A stretch of 64,000 nt of DNA from Isoptericola peretonis (GCA_023241745.1 JALQCY010000005.1:62001-126000); one strand, 5' to 3'; positions 29,271 to 37,803 are shown, counted from the first letter of the stretch. Program-made: numbers and translations. Notes: generated by a model from the sequence alone, not told the origin.

Positions 29271-29434
29271 CCACCGCGCACGTTCGCCTGCCTGCGGCCG
29301 CTCGTCGACCCAGCCATCCGCTCCGCGTGCGCAGCCGACCGCCGCGGCCCGCCCCAGATGCGCAGGCCTCCTGGTTCCCGCCGCGGCCCGACCACCGCCG
29401 ACCGAGCCCGACACCGAGCCACCAGGAGCACGTC

Positions 29435-30811
29435 ATGACCACCTCGAGCTGGACCTTCGAGACCCGCCAGATCCACGCCGGCCAGAGCCCCGACGCCGCC
29501 ACCGGTGCCCGCGCCCTGCCGATCTACCAGACCACGTCGTTCGAGTTCCCCAGCGCCGACATCGCCGCCGACCGCTTCGCCCTCGCCGACCTCGGCCCCA
29601 TCTACACCCGCATCGGCAACCCCACCACGGAGGCCGTGGAGGCGCGCGTCGCCGACCTCGAGGGCGGCGTCGGCGCGCTGCTCGTCGCCTCCGGCCAGGC
29701 GGCGGAGACGCTCGCGATCCTCAACGTCGCACAGGCGGGCGACCACGTCGTGGCGAGCCCGAGCCTGTACGGCGGCACGTACAACCTGCTGCACCACACC
29801 CTGCCGCGGCTGGGGATCACCACGACGTTCGTCGACGACCCCCACGACCTCGACTCCTGGCGCGCGGCCGCCCGTCCGAACACCAAGGCCTTCTTCGGCG
29901 AGACCATCCCCAACCCGCGCGCCGACGTGCTGGACATCGCGGGCGTCGCGTCCGTCGCCCACGAGGTCGGGGTACCGCTGATCGTCGACAACACGGTGGC
30001 GACGCCGTACCTGGTGCGGCCGATCGAGCACGGCGCGGACGTCGTCGTGCACTCGGCCACCAAGTACCTGGGCGGCCACGGCGCCGCGATCGGGGGCGTC
30101 ATCGTCGACGGCGGCACGTTCGACTACGCCGCGCACCCGGAGCGCTTCCCCGGCTTCAACGAGCCGGACGCCAGCTATCACGGGCTCGTCTACGCCCGCG
30201 ACCTCGGCGTCGGCTCCGCGCTCGGTGCCAACCTCGCCTTCGTGCTCAAGGCGCGCGTGCAGCTGCTGCGCGACCTGGGGCCCGCCGTCTCGCCCTTCAA
30301 CGCCTTCCTGCTCGCGCAGGGCATCGAGACCCTGTCGCTGCGCGTCGAGCGGCACGTCGCCAACGCGCAGCGCGTGGCCGAGTGGCTCGAGGAGCGCGAC
30401 GACGTGCGGCTCGTGCACTACGCGGGCCTCCCCTCCTCCCCGTGGTACGCGAACGCGCAGCGCTACGCGCCGAAGGGCGCCGGCGCGGTGATCGCCTTCG
30501 AGCTGGACGTGGCCGACGCCGAGCAGGCCTCCGCGGCGGGGCGCGCCTTCGTCTCCGCGCTCGAGCTGCACTCGCACGTGGCGAACATCGGCGACGTGCG
30601 CTCCCTGGTCATCCACCCCGCCTCGACCACGCACTCGCAGCTCACCCCGGCCGAGCAGGCCCAGTCCGGGGTCACTCCCGCCCTGGTGCGGCTCTCCGTC
30701 GGCCTCGAGGGGATCGACGACATCCTCGCCGACCTCGAGCTCGGGTTCGCCGCCGCGGCGCGGACCGCGGCGCCCGACACCACGGCGGGCGAGACGGAGG
30801 CCGCCGCGTGA
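29435..30811 (+). CDS. metY: O-acetylhomoserine aminocarboxypropyltransferase / cysteine synthase family (MetY)
   Basis: MetY uses pyridoxal phosphate and sulfide to convert O-acetylhomoserine to homocysteine, a direct route to methionine. The 458-residue product has the Cys/Met-metabolism PLP fold: SGQAAETLAILNV near 86-98, SLYGGTYNLLHHTLP near 110-124, VDNTVATPYL near 184-193, and the PLP lysine K210 in HSATKYLGGHG. The length and the IHAGQ N terminus fit MetY rather than MetB. The ATG at 29435 has AGGAG upstream. metX overlaps the end as GTGA, so one operon makes both the substrate and the product. The region 29271-29434 before it holds no gene. Confidence 0.96.
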   Translation: MTTSSWTFETRQIHAGQSPDAATGARALPIYQTTSFEFPSADIAADRFALADLGPIYTRIGNPTTEAVEARVADLEGGVGALLVASGQAAETLAILNVAQAGDHVVASPSLYGGTYNLLHHTLPRLGITTTFVDDPHDLDSWRAAARPNTKAFFGETIPNPRADVLDIAGVASVAHEVGVPLIVDNTVATPYLVRPIEHGADVVVHSATKYLGGHGAAIGGVIVDGGTFDYAAHPERFPGFNEPDASYHGLVYARDLGVGSALGANLAFVLKARVQLLRDLGPAVSPFNAFLLAQGIETLSLRVERHVANAQRVAEWLEERDDVRLVHYAGLPSSPWYANAQRYAPKGAGAVIAFELDVADAEQASAAGRAFVSALELHSHVANIGDVRSLVIHPASTTHSQLTPAEQAQSGVTPALVRLSVGLEGIDDILADLELGFAAAARTAAPDTTAGETEAAA

Positions 30812-32103
30812 CGGGCGCTCGCGGCCGCCTGCCCGTGCGCCGGGGCATCTCCTCGCGGGTGTCCCCCACGGTGCTGTCGGTGGGGGGACGCCACGAGAGC
30901 GACGCCCCGACGGTCCGCCCGACGCCGGTCTCGCGGGCCCGGCGCAAGCCGCCCGTGCCCGCCACGGGCGCGTGGCGCGAGGGCGACCCGGTCGCCGCCC
31001 GGAGGTTCGCCGACGTCGGCGCCGTCGAGCTCGAGACGGGCGGCGTGCTGCCCGACGTGCGGGTCGCGTACGAGACCTGGGGCGAGCTGGACGAGGACGG
31101 CTCCAACGCCGTCCTCGTGCTGCACGCGCTCACCGGCGACGCGCACGTGGCAGGCCCGGCCGGGCCCGGCCAGCCCACGGCGGGCTGGTGGTCGGACATG
31201 ATCGGTCCGGGCGCGCCCATCGACACCGACCGGTACTTCGTCGTCGCGCCCAACGTGCTGGGCGGCTGTCAGGGCACCACCGGCCCCGCCTCGACGGCCC
31301 CCGACGGGCGGCCGTGGGGCGGGCGGTTCCCCCGCGTCACGACGCGCGACCAGGTGGCCGCCGAGATCGAGCTGGCGAGGCAGCTCGGCGTCGAGCGCTG
31401 GTCGCTCGTCGTCGGGGCGTCGATGGGCGGCCTGCGTGTGCTCGAGTGGGCCCTGATGGGCCCCGAGGCCGGCATCGCCGTGGACGGGATCGCCGCCATC
31501 GCGACGACGGCGCAGACGTCCGGCGACCAGATCGCCTGGGCGCACCCGCAGCTCGGGGCGATCCGCGCCGACCCGAGCTGGCGGGGCGGCGACTACTACG
31601 ACGCCCCCGAGGGCGACGGCCCGGACGCCGGGCTGGCCATCGCCCGGCAGATCGCGCACACCACGTACCGGACGGCGGCCGAGCTCGACGTCCGGTTCGG
31701 GCGCCTGCCGCAGGGCGGCGAGGACCCCCTCTCGGACGGCCGGTACGCCGTGCAGTCGTACCTCGACCACCACGGGGACAAGCTCGCGCGCCGCTTCGAC
31801 GCCAACTCCTACCTGGTGCTCACCGAGTCGATGCTGAGCCACGACCTCGGCCGCGACCGCGGCGGCGTCGAGTCCGCCCTGTCGCAGATCACGGCCAGGG
31901 CGCTGGTCGTGGCCGTGGACTCCGACCGGCTGTTCCCGCCGGACCAGGCCAGCCGCATCGCCGCCTGGGTCCCCAGGGCCGAGCCGCTGCGCATCGTCAC
32001 CTCCGACTTCGGGCACGACGGCTTCCTCATCGAGTTCGACCAGCTCGGCCCGATCGTGGCCGACTTCCTCGCCGGGGCGAGCGTCGAGGAGCCCGAGGGC
32101 TGA
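30808..32103 (+). CDS. metX: Homoserine O-acetyltransferase
   Basis: MetX acetylates homoserine with acetyl-CoA, giving the MetY substrate. The 431-residue alpha/beta hydrolase shows VLVLHALTGDAHVAG near 102-116, SDMIGPGAPIDTDRYFVVAPNVLGGCQGTTGP near 129-160, the nucleophile Ser205 in VVGASMGGLRVLEWA, and the C-terminal Asp and His in AVDSDRLFPP and GHDGFLIE. The GTG at 30808 has GGAGG seven bases upstream and overlaps metY as GTGA. It gives an N-terminal extension of about 60 Arg/Pro-rich residues before the usual domain, so a later start is possible but has no better binding site. Confidence 0.95.
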   Translation: MTGARGRLPVRRGISSRVSPTVLSVGGRHESDAPTVRPTPVSRARRKPPVPATGAWREGDPVAARRFADVGAVELETGGVLPDVRVAYETWGELDEDGSNAVLVLHALTGDAHVAGPAGPGQPTAGWWSDMIGPGAPIDTDRYFVVAPNVLGGCQGTTGPASTAPDGRPWGGRFPRVTTRDQVAAEIELARQLGVERWSLVVGASMGGLRVLEWALMGPEAGIAVDGIAAIATTAQTSGDQIAWAHPQLGAIRADPSWRGGDYYDAPEGDGPDAGLAIARQIAHTTYRTAAELDVRFGRLPQGGEDPLSDGRYAVQSYLDHHGDKLARRFDANSYLVLTESMLSHDLGRDRGGVESALSQITARALVVAVDSDRLFPPDQASRIAAWVPRAEPLRIVTSDFGHDGFLIEFDQLGPIVADFLAGASVEEPEG

Positions 32104-32202
32104 GGGCGCGACGAGCGGGTGCCGGCGGTCCTGCCTAGCGTGGACCTCGGCCGCCGACCCGCGCGGCCGACCCGTTCCCCGCAGCGTTGCTGGAGGCACC
32201 CC

Positions 32203-32631
32203 ATGGTCCGGCTCAACCCCTACCTCAGCTTCAAGGACCAGGCCGCGGAGGCCCTCGAGTTCTACCGGTCCGTGCTCGGCGGCGAGCTGGACCTCAGCAG
32301 GTTCGGCGACATGCCCGCGGACGCCGGGATGCCGATCGAGGACGCCGACAAGGACCTGGTCATGCACGGCCAGCTCGAGACGCCCCACGGCCTCACGCTC
32401 ATGGCCGCGGACACCGGCTCGATGATGCCGTACGTGGCGCCCACCAGCGGCGTCACCGTCGCGTTGACCGGCGGCCCCGAGGACTACGACTACGTCGCGG
32501 GCGCCTACGCGAAGCTCGCCGAGGGCGGCACGGACGCGATGCCGTTCGACAAGGCTCCCTGGGGCGACTTCTACGGGCAGGTGACCGACCGCTACGGCGT
32601 CAGCTGGATGTTCGACGTCGGCGCCGCCTGA
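32203..32631 (+). CDS. VOC family protein (PhnB/glyoxalase-like)
   Basis: The 142-residue product matches the PhnB-like branch of the vicinal oxygen chelate fold: NPYLSFKDQAAEALEFYRSVLGGEL at 4-28, then FGDMP, the central VMHGQLETPHGLTLMAADT, and the C-terminal DAMPFDKAPWGDFYGQVTDRYGVSWMFDV. These proteins often bind or modify small metabolites; no substrate can be read. The ATG at 32203 has TGGAGG six bases upstream. A TAGCGT hexamer near 32136 in the 99-bp gap after metX may be its own promoter. It converges on the coiled-coil gene with 15 bases between the stops. Confidence 0.88.
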   Translation: MVRLNPYLSFKDQAAEALEFYRSVLGGELDLSRFGDMPADAGMPIEDADKDLVMHGQLETPHGLTLMAADTGSMMPYVAPTSGVTVALTGGPEDYDYVAGAYAKLAEGGTDAMPFDKAPWGDFYGQVTDRYGVSWMFDVGAA

Positions 32632-32646
32632 CGCGGCGCGCCGGGG

Positions 32647-33588
32647 TCATCCGACCAGGAGCGACTCCCGACGGGCGGCGAGGGCCGCGAGCTCGGCGTC
32701 CACGGCCGCGGACCGGTCCGCCAGTCGCTGCCGGACGGCGTCCACGGCCCGGCCCGCGGCCGCGACGCGGTCGCGCGCCTCCGCGATCCGGTTCCGCACC
32801 GACCAGTCGGTGAAGATGTTGTCGAACCAGACGTCGAGCGTGCGGGTGAGGCCGTCGACGCCGACCCCGCCCACCCCCTGCTCGCCCAGGTCGCCGAGCT
32901 CCACCGTGAGGTGCCGGAGCGCGCCGTCCGCCTCGCGGAGCAGGTCGGCGGCCCGGTCCATGCGGTCGTGCTTGGCCATGCTCGCGAGCATGCCGCCGTC
33001 GAAGAACGTGTCGTAGGTGGACCAGCCGTCGGCGGAGCGCAGCACGTCCGCCGCGGCGCCGAGGGCACCCGCTGCCTGCTCGGCGGCCGTCTGCGCCTGG
33101 GCGACCTCGACCTGCTGCGCGCGCCACGCCCCCGTCTGCTCGGCCACCGCGGCCAGCTCGCCGGCGGCGGGGCCGCCGGCCCCGTGCACCCACTCCTCCT
33201 TGGCCGCGAGCGCGGCGTGCCAGCGGCCCTGGACGTCGCCGAGGGCGGCCAGGCCGGCGTCGACGGCGCGCACCTCGCGCTCTGCGGCGTCCCGTCGCGC
33301 CTGTGCCGCGGCGGCCACGTACTCGGCGGCCTGCTGCTCGGCCCGCTCGCCGTCGAGACGCTGGGCGCGGTCGCCGCGCAGCCCCGCCCAGACGCGCACC
33401 AGGCTCAGCGACTCCAGCCGCGCGACGTCCGCCGTCTCGTCCGCGAGGGCCTCCCGCGCCGTGGTCAGCGCCTTCTCGGCCGCGGCCAGCTCCTGGCCCG
33501 CGCGCACCCGGCGCGCGGACTGCTGCGCGTGCTCGACGACGGCGGCGCGGGCCGCCGTCAGCTCTTCCTCGACCCCACCGACAGTCAT
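32647..33588 (-). CDS. Coiled-coil hypothetical protein (313 aa)
   Basis: The product is soluble and helical, rich in Ala, Glu, Arg and Gln. Heptad-like segments cover about residues 5-60 (EEELTAARAAVVEHAQQSARRV and so on), 75-125, 140-190 and 265-305. Between them is a more globular stretch with aromatic residues (GWSTYDTFFDGGMLASMAKHDRMDRAADLL near 190-220, and LDVWFDNIFTDWSVRNRI near 250-268) that looks conserved and distinctive. I have no family name for it. There is no signal peptide or membrane segment. The ATG at 33588 follows TAGGTT by seven bases, so it is leaderless, and its promoter overlaps the divergent one of the next gene. Confidence 0.8.
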   Translation of the reverse strand: MTVGGVEEELTAARAAVVEHAQQSARRVRAGQELAAAEKALTTAREALADETADVARLESLSLVRVWAGLRGDRAQRLDGERAEQQAAEYVAAAAQARRDAAEREVRAVDAGLAALGDVQGRWHAALAAKEEWVHGAGGPAAGELAAVAEQTGAWRAQQVEVAQAQTAAEQAAGALGAAADVLRSADGWSTYDTFFDGGMLASMAKHDRMDRAADLLREADGALRHLTVELGDLGEQGVGGVGVDGLTRTLDVWFDNIFTDWSVRNRIAEARDRVAAAGRAVDAVRQRLADRSAAVDAELAALAARRESLLVG

Positions 33589-33595
33589 GCGGCAC

Positions 33596-33632
33596 AACCT
33601 AGCGGGACCCCGCCGCGGCCGGACAGTAGGTT
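33596..33632. promoter_or_regulatory. Overlapping divergent promoters (two TAGGTT elements)
   Basis: A minus-strand TAGGTT at 33596-33601 serves the coiled-coil gene (start 33588), and a plus-strand TAGGTT at 33627-33632 serves the dehydrogenase (start 33640). Both lie seven bases from their start codons. Only 25 bases separate them, so their -35 regions must overlap and the two genes probably cannot be initiated at once. Confidence 0.55.
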
Positions 33633-33639
33633 GGGACGC

Positions 33640-34599
33640 ATGCTCGCCGCCACCGTCGCCAGGTTCTCGCCCGACTCCCCGCTCGACGGCCTGGAGGTGG
33701 GAGACCGGCCCGAGCCCGAGGCGCGCGAGCACTGGACCACCGTGGACGTGCGCGCCGCGACGCTCAACCACCACGACCTGTGGTCGCTGCGCGGCGTGGG
33801 GCTGCGCGCCGAGCAGCTCCCGATGATCCTCGGCACCGACGCCGCCGGCGTCGCGGCGGACGGCACGCCGGTGCTCGTGCACGGCGTGATCGGCGCCGAC
33901 GGGCACGGCGTCGGGCCCCACGAGCGGCGCACGCTCCTGTCCGAGCACTACCCCGGCACCCTCGCGGAGCGGGTGGCGGTGCCCACCCACAACCTGGTGC
34001 CGCTGCCCGAGGGCCTGTCGTTCGAGGAGGCGGCCTGCCTGCCCACGGCGTGGCTCACCGCGTACCGGATGCTGTTCGGCGCGGCCGGGCTGGCCCCCGG
34101 CGACCGGGTGCTCGTGCAGGGCGCGGGCGGCGGGCTCGCCACCGCGGCGATCGTGCTCGGCGCGGCCGCCGGCCTGGAGGTGACGGCGACGTCGCGCTCC
34201 GCGGAGCGGCGGGACCGCGCCCTGGAGCTCGGGGCCGCGCACGCCGTCGAGACGGGCGCCCGGGTCCCCGGTCGCGTGGACGCGGTGATCGAGTCCGTCG
34301 GCCAGGCGACGTGGGCGCACTCGGTGCGGTCCGTGCGGCCGGGCGGCACGATCGTCGTGTGCGGGGCGACGTCCGGCGACGCCGCGCCCGCGGAGCTGAC
34401 GCGCATCTTCTTCAACGAGGTCCGGGTGCAGGGCGTCACGATGGGCACGCGCGACGACCTGGCCGCCCTCGCGCGGTTCTGCGCCCGCACGGGTGTGCGG
34501 CCGGTCATCGACTCCCAGGTGCCGCTCGCGCGGGTGGGCGACGGCCTCGCCCGCCTGGCCGCCGGCGAGCAGACCGGCAAGATCGTCGTCCTGCCCTGA
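33640..34599 (+). CDS. Quinone oxidoreductase-like zinc-binding dehydrogenase (MDR family)
   Basis: The 319-residue product is a medium-chain dehydrogenase without structural zinc cysteines. It has the GroES-like N-terminal domain (TLNHHDLWSLRG near 42-53, ILGTDAAGV near 63-71) and a Rossmann domain with VLVQGAGGGLATAAIVLGAAAG near 159-180. A GTIVVCGATSGDAAP loop and a C-terminal QTGKIVVLP end complete the NADPH-dependent quinone reductase pattern. The substrate is unknown. It is divergent from the coiled-coil gene and convergent with the RAMA-domain gene. Confidence 0.88.
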   Translation: MLAATVARFSPDSPLDGLEVGDRPEPEAREHWTTVDVRAATLNHHDLWSLRGVGLRAEQLPMILGTDAAGVAADGTPVLVHGVIGADGHGVGPHERRTLLSEHYPGTLAERVAVPTHNLVPLPEGLSFEEAACLPTAWLTAYRMLFGAAGLAPGDRVLVQGAGGGLATAAIVLGAAAGLEVTATSRSAERRDRALELGAAHAVETGARVPGRVDAVIESVGQATWAHSVRSVRPGGTIVVCGATSGDAAPAELTRIFFNEVRVQGVTMGTRDDLAALARFCARTGVRPVIDSQVPLARVGDGLARLAAGEQTGKIVVLP

Positions 34600-34628
34600 C
34601 CCCGCCGCGTCGCGGTCGGGCGAACCGG

Positions 34629-36332
34629 TCAGGCGAACCGGTGCCGGTATGCGTCCATCAGCGTCGGCCCGTCCGAGCCGAGGCGCCAGACGCTCCAGCC
34701 GTCCGCGGTCGGCGACCCGGAGGCGGCGGACGCCGCGTGGTCGGGGTGCCAGTACCGCGAGCCGTCCGCGAGCTCGATCGCGCCGTCCTGGTGCAGCACG
34801 GCCTCGAAGTGCTGGCGGCGGCGCGGCCGGGACCACACGATCCGTGTCGGGTGGACGAGCGTGCCCGCCAGCGCGACGAGGTCGGGGTCGACCTCGTCGT
34901 CCGACGCGGACGGCGGCGCCCACGGCTGGGACGACCCGAACGACGGGGGCGTCCCGAACGGTTCCGGCGCCCCGAAGGGCTCCGGCGACCCGAGCGGCTC
35001 GGGCGGCACGGGCGACGTCAGCGGGTCGTAGCCGTGGTCGTGCGGGGCGGGCGCCCAGCCGTCGTCCAGCGGGTCGGACGGCGGGGTGCGCAGCCGCGGC
35101 GGCTCGAGCGGCGGCACCTGCAGGCGCGGCAGGTCGTCCTCGACGCCGGACCACCGGGGCTCCGGCACCGGCAGCTCGAAGGCGGGGGCGGCCACCTCGG
35201 CGAAGGCCTGACCCAGCTCGCTGCCCAGACCGGTGGTCGGCCCGAGGCCGCCGGCGACGGGGGGCACACCGGTCTCCTCGAGCTCGGGGTGTGCGGAAAA
35301 CCGGTCGGACCGCGACCGACGGCGCGGCGGCGCGGGCGGGGCGGCGTCGCGCGGAGCGACGCTCAGGGGGGCCGGCGCGGGCGGGCGTGGCAGCCGCTCG
35401 AGGGTGGTGTCGAGGTCCGGCTCCGGGGACGGGGCCGGCGGCGCCGGGACCGGCCGGGGGCTCGGGGCCGGGGCGGGCACGGGCAGCGGTCCGCTGGGCA
35501 GGCCGGCCGAGGGCCCGGACTCGGCGGACCGGGGCCGCGCGGCACGCCGCCGGGAGCGGGACGCGGGGGCGGCGCCGTCCGCGCGCTCGCGCGGCGGCTG
35601 CGCCGCGGCCGGCATCTTGCCGTTGAGCGCCAGCCCGACGGCCACGCCCTCGGCGAAGGGGTCCTGGTCGACGGCGGGGGCGACGCCGTCCGTCGCGGGC
35701 ACGCCGAGCGCCGGCACCGTGTCGCTCGCGGGCGCCGACAGGCTCGGGGCCGACGGCGCCGACGCCGGGTGGATCACCAGGGGCGAGACGTCGACGAACC
35801 GGCGACCGTCCGCGCTGTGCACGACGCCCATCTTCAGCACCTCGACCGGCATGGTCGGCTGGCGCAGGAAGTCGACGGCGTTGAGGATCTCCTCGCTCGC
35901 CTCCTGGCAGATGATGATGAGCCGCGCACTGCTGCGACCGGGCTGGGAGCGCGTGATGGGCACGCTGTCGTAGAACGCGGCGACGTCGCGGTGGAACGCT
36001 GCAGGGCCGCCGTGGTACCGCTCGGCGAGGGCGCCGCGGGTGAGACGGCCGGCGGCGCCGGCGTGGTCCAGGGCCCGGGTGAGCGCGGCCCGGTCGAGGT
36101 CGGCGACGAGCTCGACGACCACCGGCGAGCCGGTCGCGTCGAGGGCCAGCAGGTGCGGCTCGTCCGGGCCCACGCCGGGACTGACCGGGAAGATCTGCTC
36201 ACCGAGCAGACCGTCGATGTGGCTGTCCACCACCCGGTGGGCGGTGGTCCCGACGCCGTGGGCGTTTGCTGCGGGCGACCGGTCGGGCTGGACGAGGAGG
36301 GGCCGCTGGGCGTCGACCTCGAACAGGGGCAT
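34629..36332 (-). CDS. Nuclease-like protein with C-terminal RAMA (modified-DNA reader) domain
   Basis: The 567-residue protein has three parts. Residues 1-185 resemble NucS/DUF91-type PD-(D/E)xK nucleases: HIDGLLGEQIFPV, then Asp65 in LLALD and Glu74 in VVVEL, followed by helices and RLIIICQEASEEILNAVDFL; the usual catalytic Lys after ExK is Val76, so activity is doubtful. Residues 190-470 are a Pro/Ala/Ser-rich disordered linker. Residues 470-567 resemble the RAMA domain (IVWSRPRRRQHFEAVL, DGAIELADGSRYWHPDHAASAASG, DGWSVWRL), thought to read modified DNA bases. The ATG at 36332 has AGGAG eight bases upstream. No methylase or restriction gene is adjacent. The family resemblance is from memory, so the domain calls are moderate. 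Confidence 0.72.
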   Translation of the reverse strand: MPLFEVDAQRPLLVQPDRSPAANAHGVGTTAHRVVDSHIDGLLGEQIFPVSPGVGPDEPHLLALDATGSPVVVELVADLDRAALTRALDHAGAAGRLTRGALAERYHGGPAAFHRDVAAFYDSVPITRSQPGRSSARLIIICQEASEEILNAVDFLRQPTMPVEVLKMGVVHSADGRRFVDVSPLVIHPASAPSAPSLSAPASDTVPALGVPATDGVAPAVDQDPFAEGVAVGLALNGKMPAAAQPPRERADGAAPASRSRRRAARPRSAESGPSAGLPSGPLPVPAPAPSPRPVPAPPAPSPEPDLDTTLERLPRPPAPAPLSVAPRDAAPPAPPRRRSRSDRFSAHPELEETGVPPVAGGLGPTTGLGSELGQAFAEVAAPAFELPVPEPRWSGVEDDLPRLQVPPLEPPRLRTPPSDPLDDGWAPAPHDHGYDPLTSPVPPEPLGSPEPFGAPEPFGTPPSFGSSQPWAPPSASDDEVDPDLVALAGTLVHPTRIVWSRPRRRQHFEAVLHQDGAIELADGSRYWHPDHAASAASGSPTADGWSVWRLGSDGPTLMDAYRHRFA

Positions 36333-36484
36333 GCACACCACTCCTGGCTCGGATCACGGCCCGGGCGGCCGGATCACGGGCCAAGCCTAAGGCCCCCCAG
36401 GACGTGGCCTGCAACACAGGGATCTCCCAGGCGCGCGGCGCCGGACACCCGCCGGGCGGGACCCCATCGCCGCCCGGTCGAGGA

Positions 36485-36802
36485 CTACGCGTGGCCGGCG
36501 CCGCCGTCGTCCGCGAGCCGCTCCTCGACGCGCGCGACCTTCGCGTCGAGCTGACCCGTGTACCCGGGCCGGATGTCCGCCTTGAGCACCAGCGACACCC
36601 GGTGCCCGCCCGCGCCGACGGCCTCCGTGGCGCGCTGGATCACCGGCATCACCTCGTCCCAGTCCCCCTCGATCTCGGTGAACATCGCGGTGGTGCGCGT
36701 CGGGAGCCCGGACTCCCGGACGATGCGGACGGCGGCGGCGACGGAGTCCGCGACGGACTCGCCCGCGCCGAGCGGGGCGACGGAGAAAGCGAAGACGGCC
36801 AT
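36485..36802 (-). CDS. Thiamine-binding protein, MTH1187/YkoF-like family
   Basis: The 105-residue product has the ferredoxin-like fold motifs of the MTH1187 family (MAVFAFSVAPLGAGESVADSVA at the start, then SGLPTRTTAMFTEIEGDWDEVMPVIQRA and VSLVLKADIRPG). The signature is the small, secreted-free dimer that binds thiamine or related pyrimidines in characterised members. The ATG at 36802 lies six bases after CAGGAT, so the message is probably leaderless. It is divergent from cofD, with 50 bp between the two starts. A link to F420 is not expected. Confidence 0.88.
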   Translation of the reverse strand: MAVFAFSVAPLGAGESVADSVAAAVRIVRESGLPTRTTAMFTEIEGDWDEVMPVIQRATEAVGAGGHRVSLVLKADIRPGYTGQLDAKVARVEERLADDGGAGHA

Positions 36803-36808
36803 GCGCCC

Positions 36809-36846
36809 ATCCTGCCGTCCCTGAGCGCGGAACGGGACCGTAGGCT
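36809..36846. promoter_or_regulatory. Divergent -10 elements for the thiamine-binding gene (CAGGAT) and cofD (TAGGCT)
   Basis: On the minus strand CAGGAT (36809-36814) ends six bases before the ATG at 36802. On the plus strand TAGGCT (36841-36846) ends six bases before the GTG at 36853. Both fit leaderless starts within a 50-bp gap. Confidence 0.5.
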
Positions 36847-36852
36847 CGTCGG

Positions 36853-37803
36853 GTGAGCACACGCATCACCCTTCTCGCCGGTGGGGTCGGCGGCGCCCGG
36901 CTGGCGCACGGCTTCGCCCTCGCCCTGCCCGACGGCGGCTCGGTCGGCCCGGACGGCGGGCTGACGGCGGTCGTCAACGTCGGCGACGACACCGAGCGGC
37001 ACGGCCTGCTCGTCTCCCCCGACCTCGACACCGTCATGTACACGCTCGCAGGGCTGAACGACGAGACCCGCGGCTGGGGGCTCACCGACGAGACGTACAC
37101 GACGCTCGACCAGCTCGCGCGCCTCGGCGAGGACACCTGGTTCACGCTCGGCGACCGGGACCTCGCGACCCACGTGGTGCGCACGGCGGCCCTGCGGGAG
37201 GGGCAGCCGCTCAGCGCGGTGACGACCCGGCTCGCGACGGCGCTCGGCGTGCGTGCCCGGCTGCTGCCGGTCACCGACGACCGGCTGCGGACCCTCGTCG
37301 ACACCCCGTCGGGCCGCGTCGCGTTCCAGGAGTACTTCGTGCGCCGCCACCACGCCGACGCGGTGCTCGGCGTCGAGCTGGACGGCGCGTCGGCCGCCCG
37401 GCCCGGCCCCGGCGTGCTCGACGCCCTCGCGAGCGCGGACCTGCTCGTCGTCGCGCCGTCCAACCCGTTCCTGTCCGTGGAACCGGTGCTCGCCGTGCCG
37501 GGCGTGCGCGACGCCGTGCTCGCGTCGCGCGCGCGCCGGGTGGCGGTGAGCCCGATCGTCGGCGGGCAGGCGATCAAGGGCCCGGCCGCGCAGATCCTCG
37601 AGACGCTGGGGCACGAGGTCTCGGCGCTCGGCGTCGCGCGCCTCTACGCCGGCCTGGTCGACGTCATGGTGGTGGACGACGTCGACGCCGCACTGGCGGC
37701 CCCGATCCGCGACCTCGGGCTGGAGGTGCTCGTCACCGACACGATCATGGGCGGCCCCGCCGGTCGCGAGCGCCTGGCCCGCGACCTGCTCGCCCTCGGA
37801 TGA
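36853..37803 (+). CDS. cofD: 2-phospho-L-lactate (or phosphoenolpyruvate) transferase, F420 biosynthesis
   Basis: CofD (FbiA in actinobacteria) transfers the phospho-lactyl or phosphoenolpyruvyl group from its GDP- or GTP-activated form to the deazaflavin Fo, making F420-0 or dehydro-F420-0. The 316-residue product shows TLLAGGVGGARLAHG near 6-20, VVNVGDDTERHGLLVSPDLDTVMYTLAG near 39-66, APSNPFLSVEPVLAVPGVRDA near 199-219, and VSPIVGGQAIKGPAAQI near 233-249, all family motifs. It is leaderless from TAGGCT. cofC follows with an ATGA overlap. fbiB and fbiC are not in this window. Confidence 0.95.
   Translation: MSTRITLLAGGVGGARLAHGFALALPDGGSVGPDGGLTAVVNVGDDTERHGLLVSPDLDTVMYTLAGLNDETRGWGLTDETYTTLDQLARLGEDTWFTLGDRDLATHVVRTAALREGQPLSAVTTRLATALGVRARLLPVTDDRLRTLVDTPSGRVAFQEYFVRRHHADAVLGVELDGASAARPGPGVLDALASADLLVVAPSNPFLSVEPVLAVPGVRDAVLASRARRVAVSPIVGGQAIKGPAAQILETLGHEVSALGVARLYAGLVDVMVVDDVDAALAAPIRDLGLEVLVTDTIMGGPAGRERLARDLLALG

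Noticed and set aside
29271..29434. A SAM riboswitch upstream of metY.
   Set aside because: No SAM-type core words are present in the 164 bases. The Cys leader peptide is a better explanation of control.
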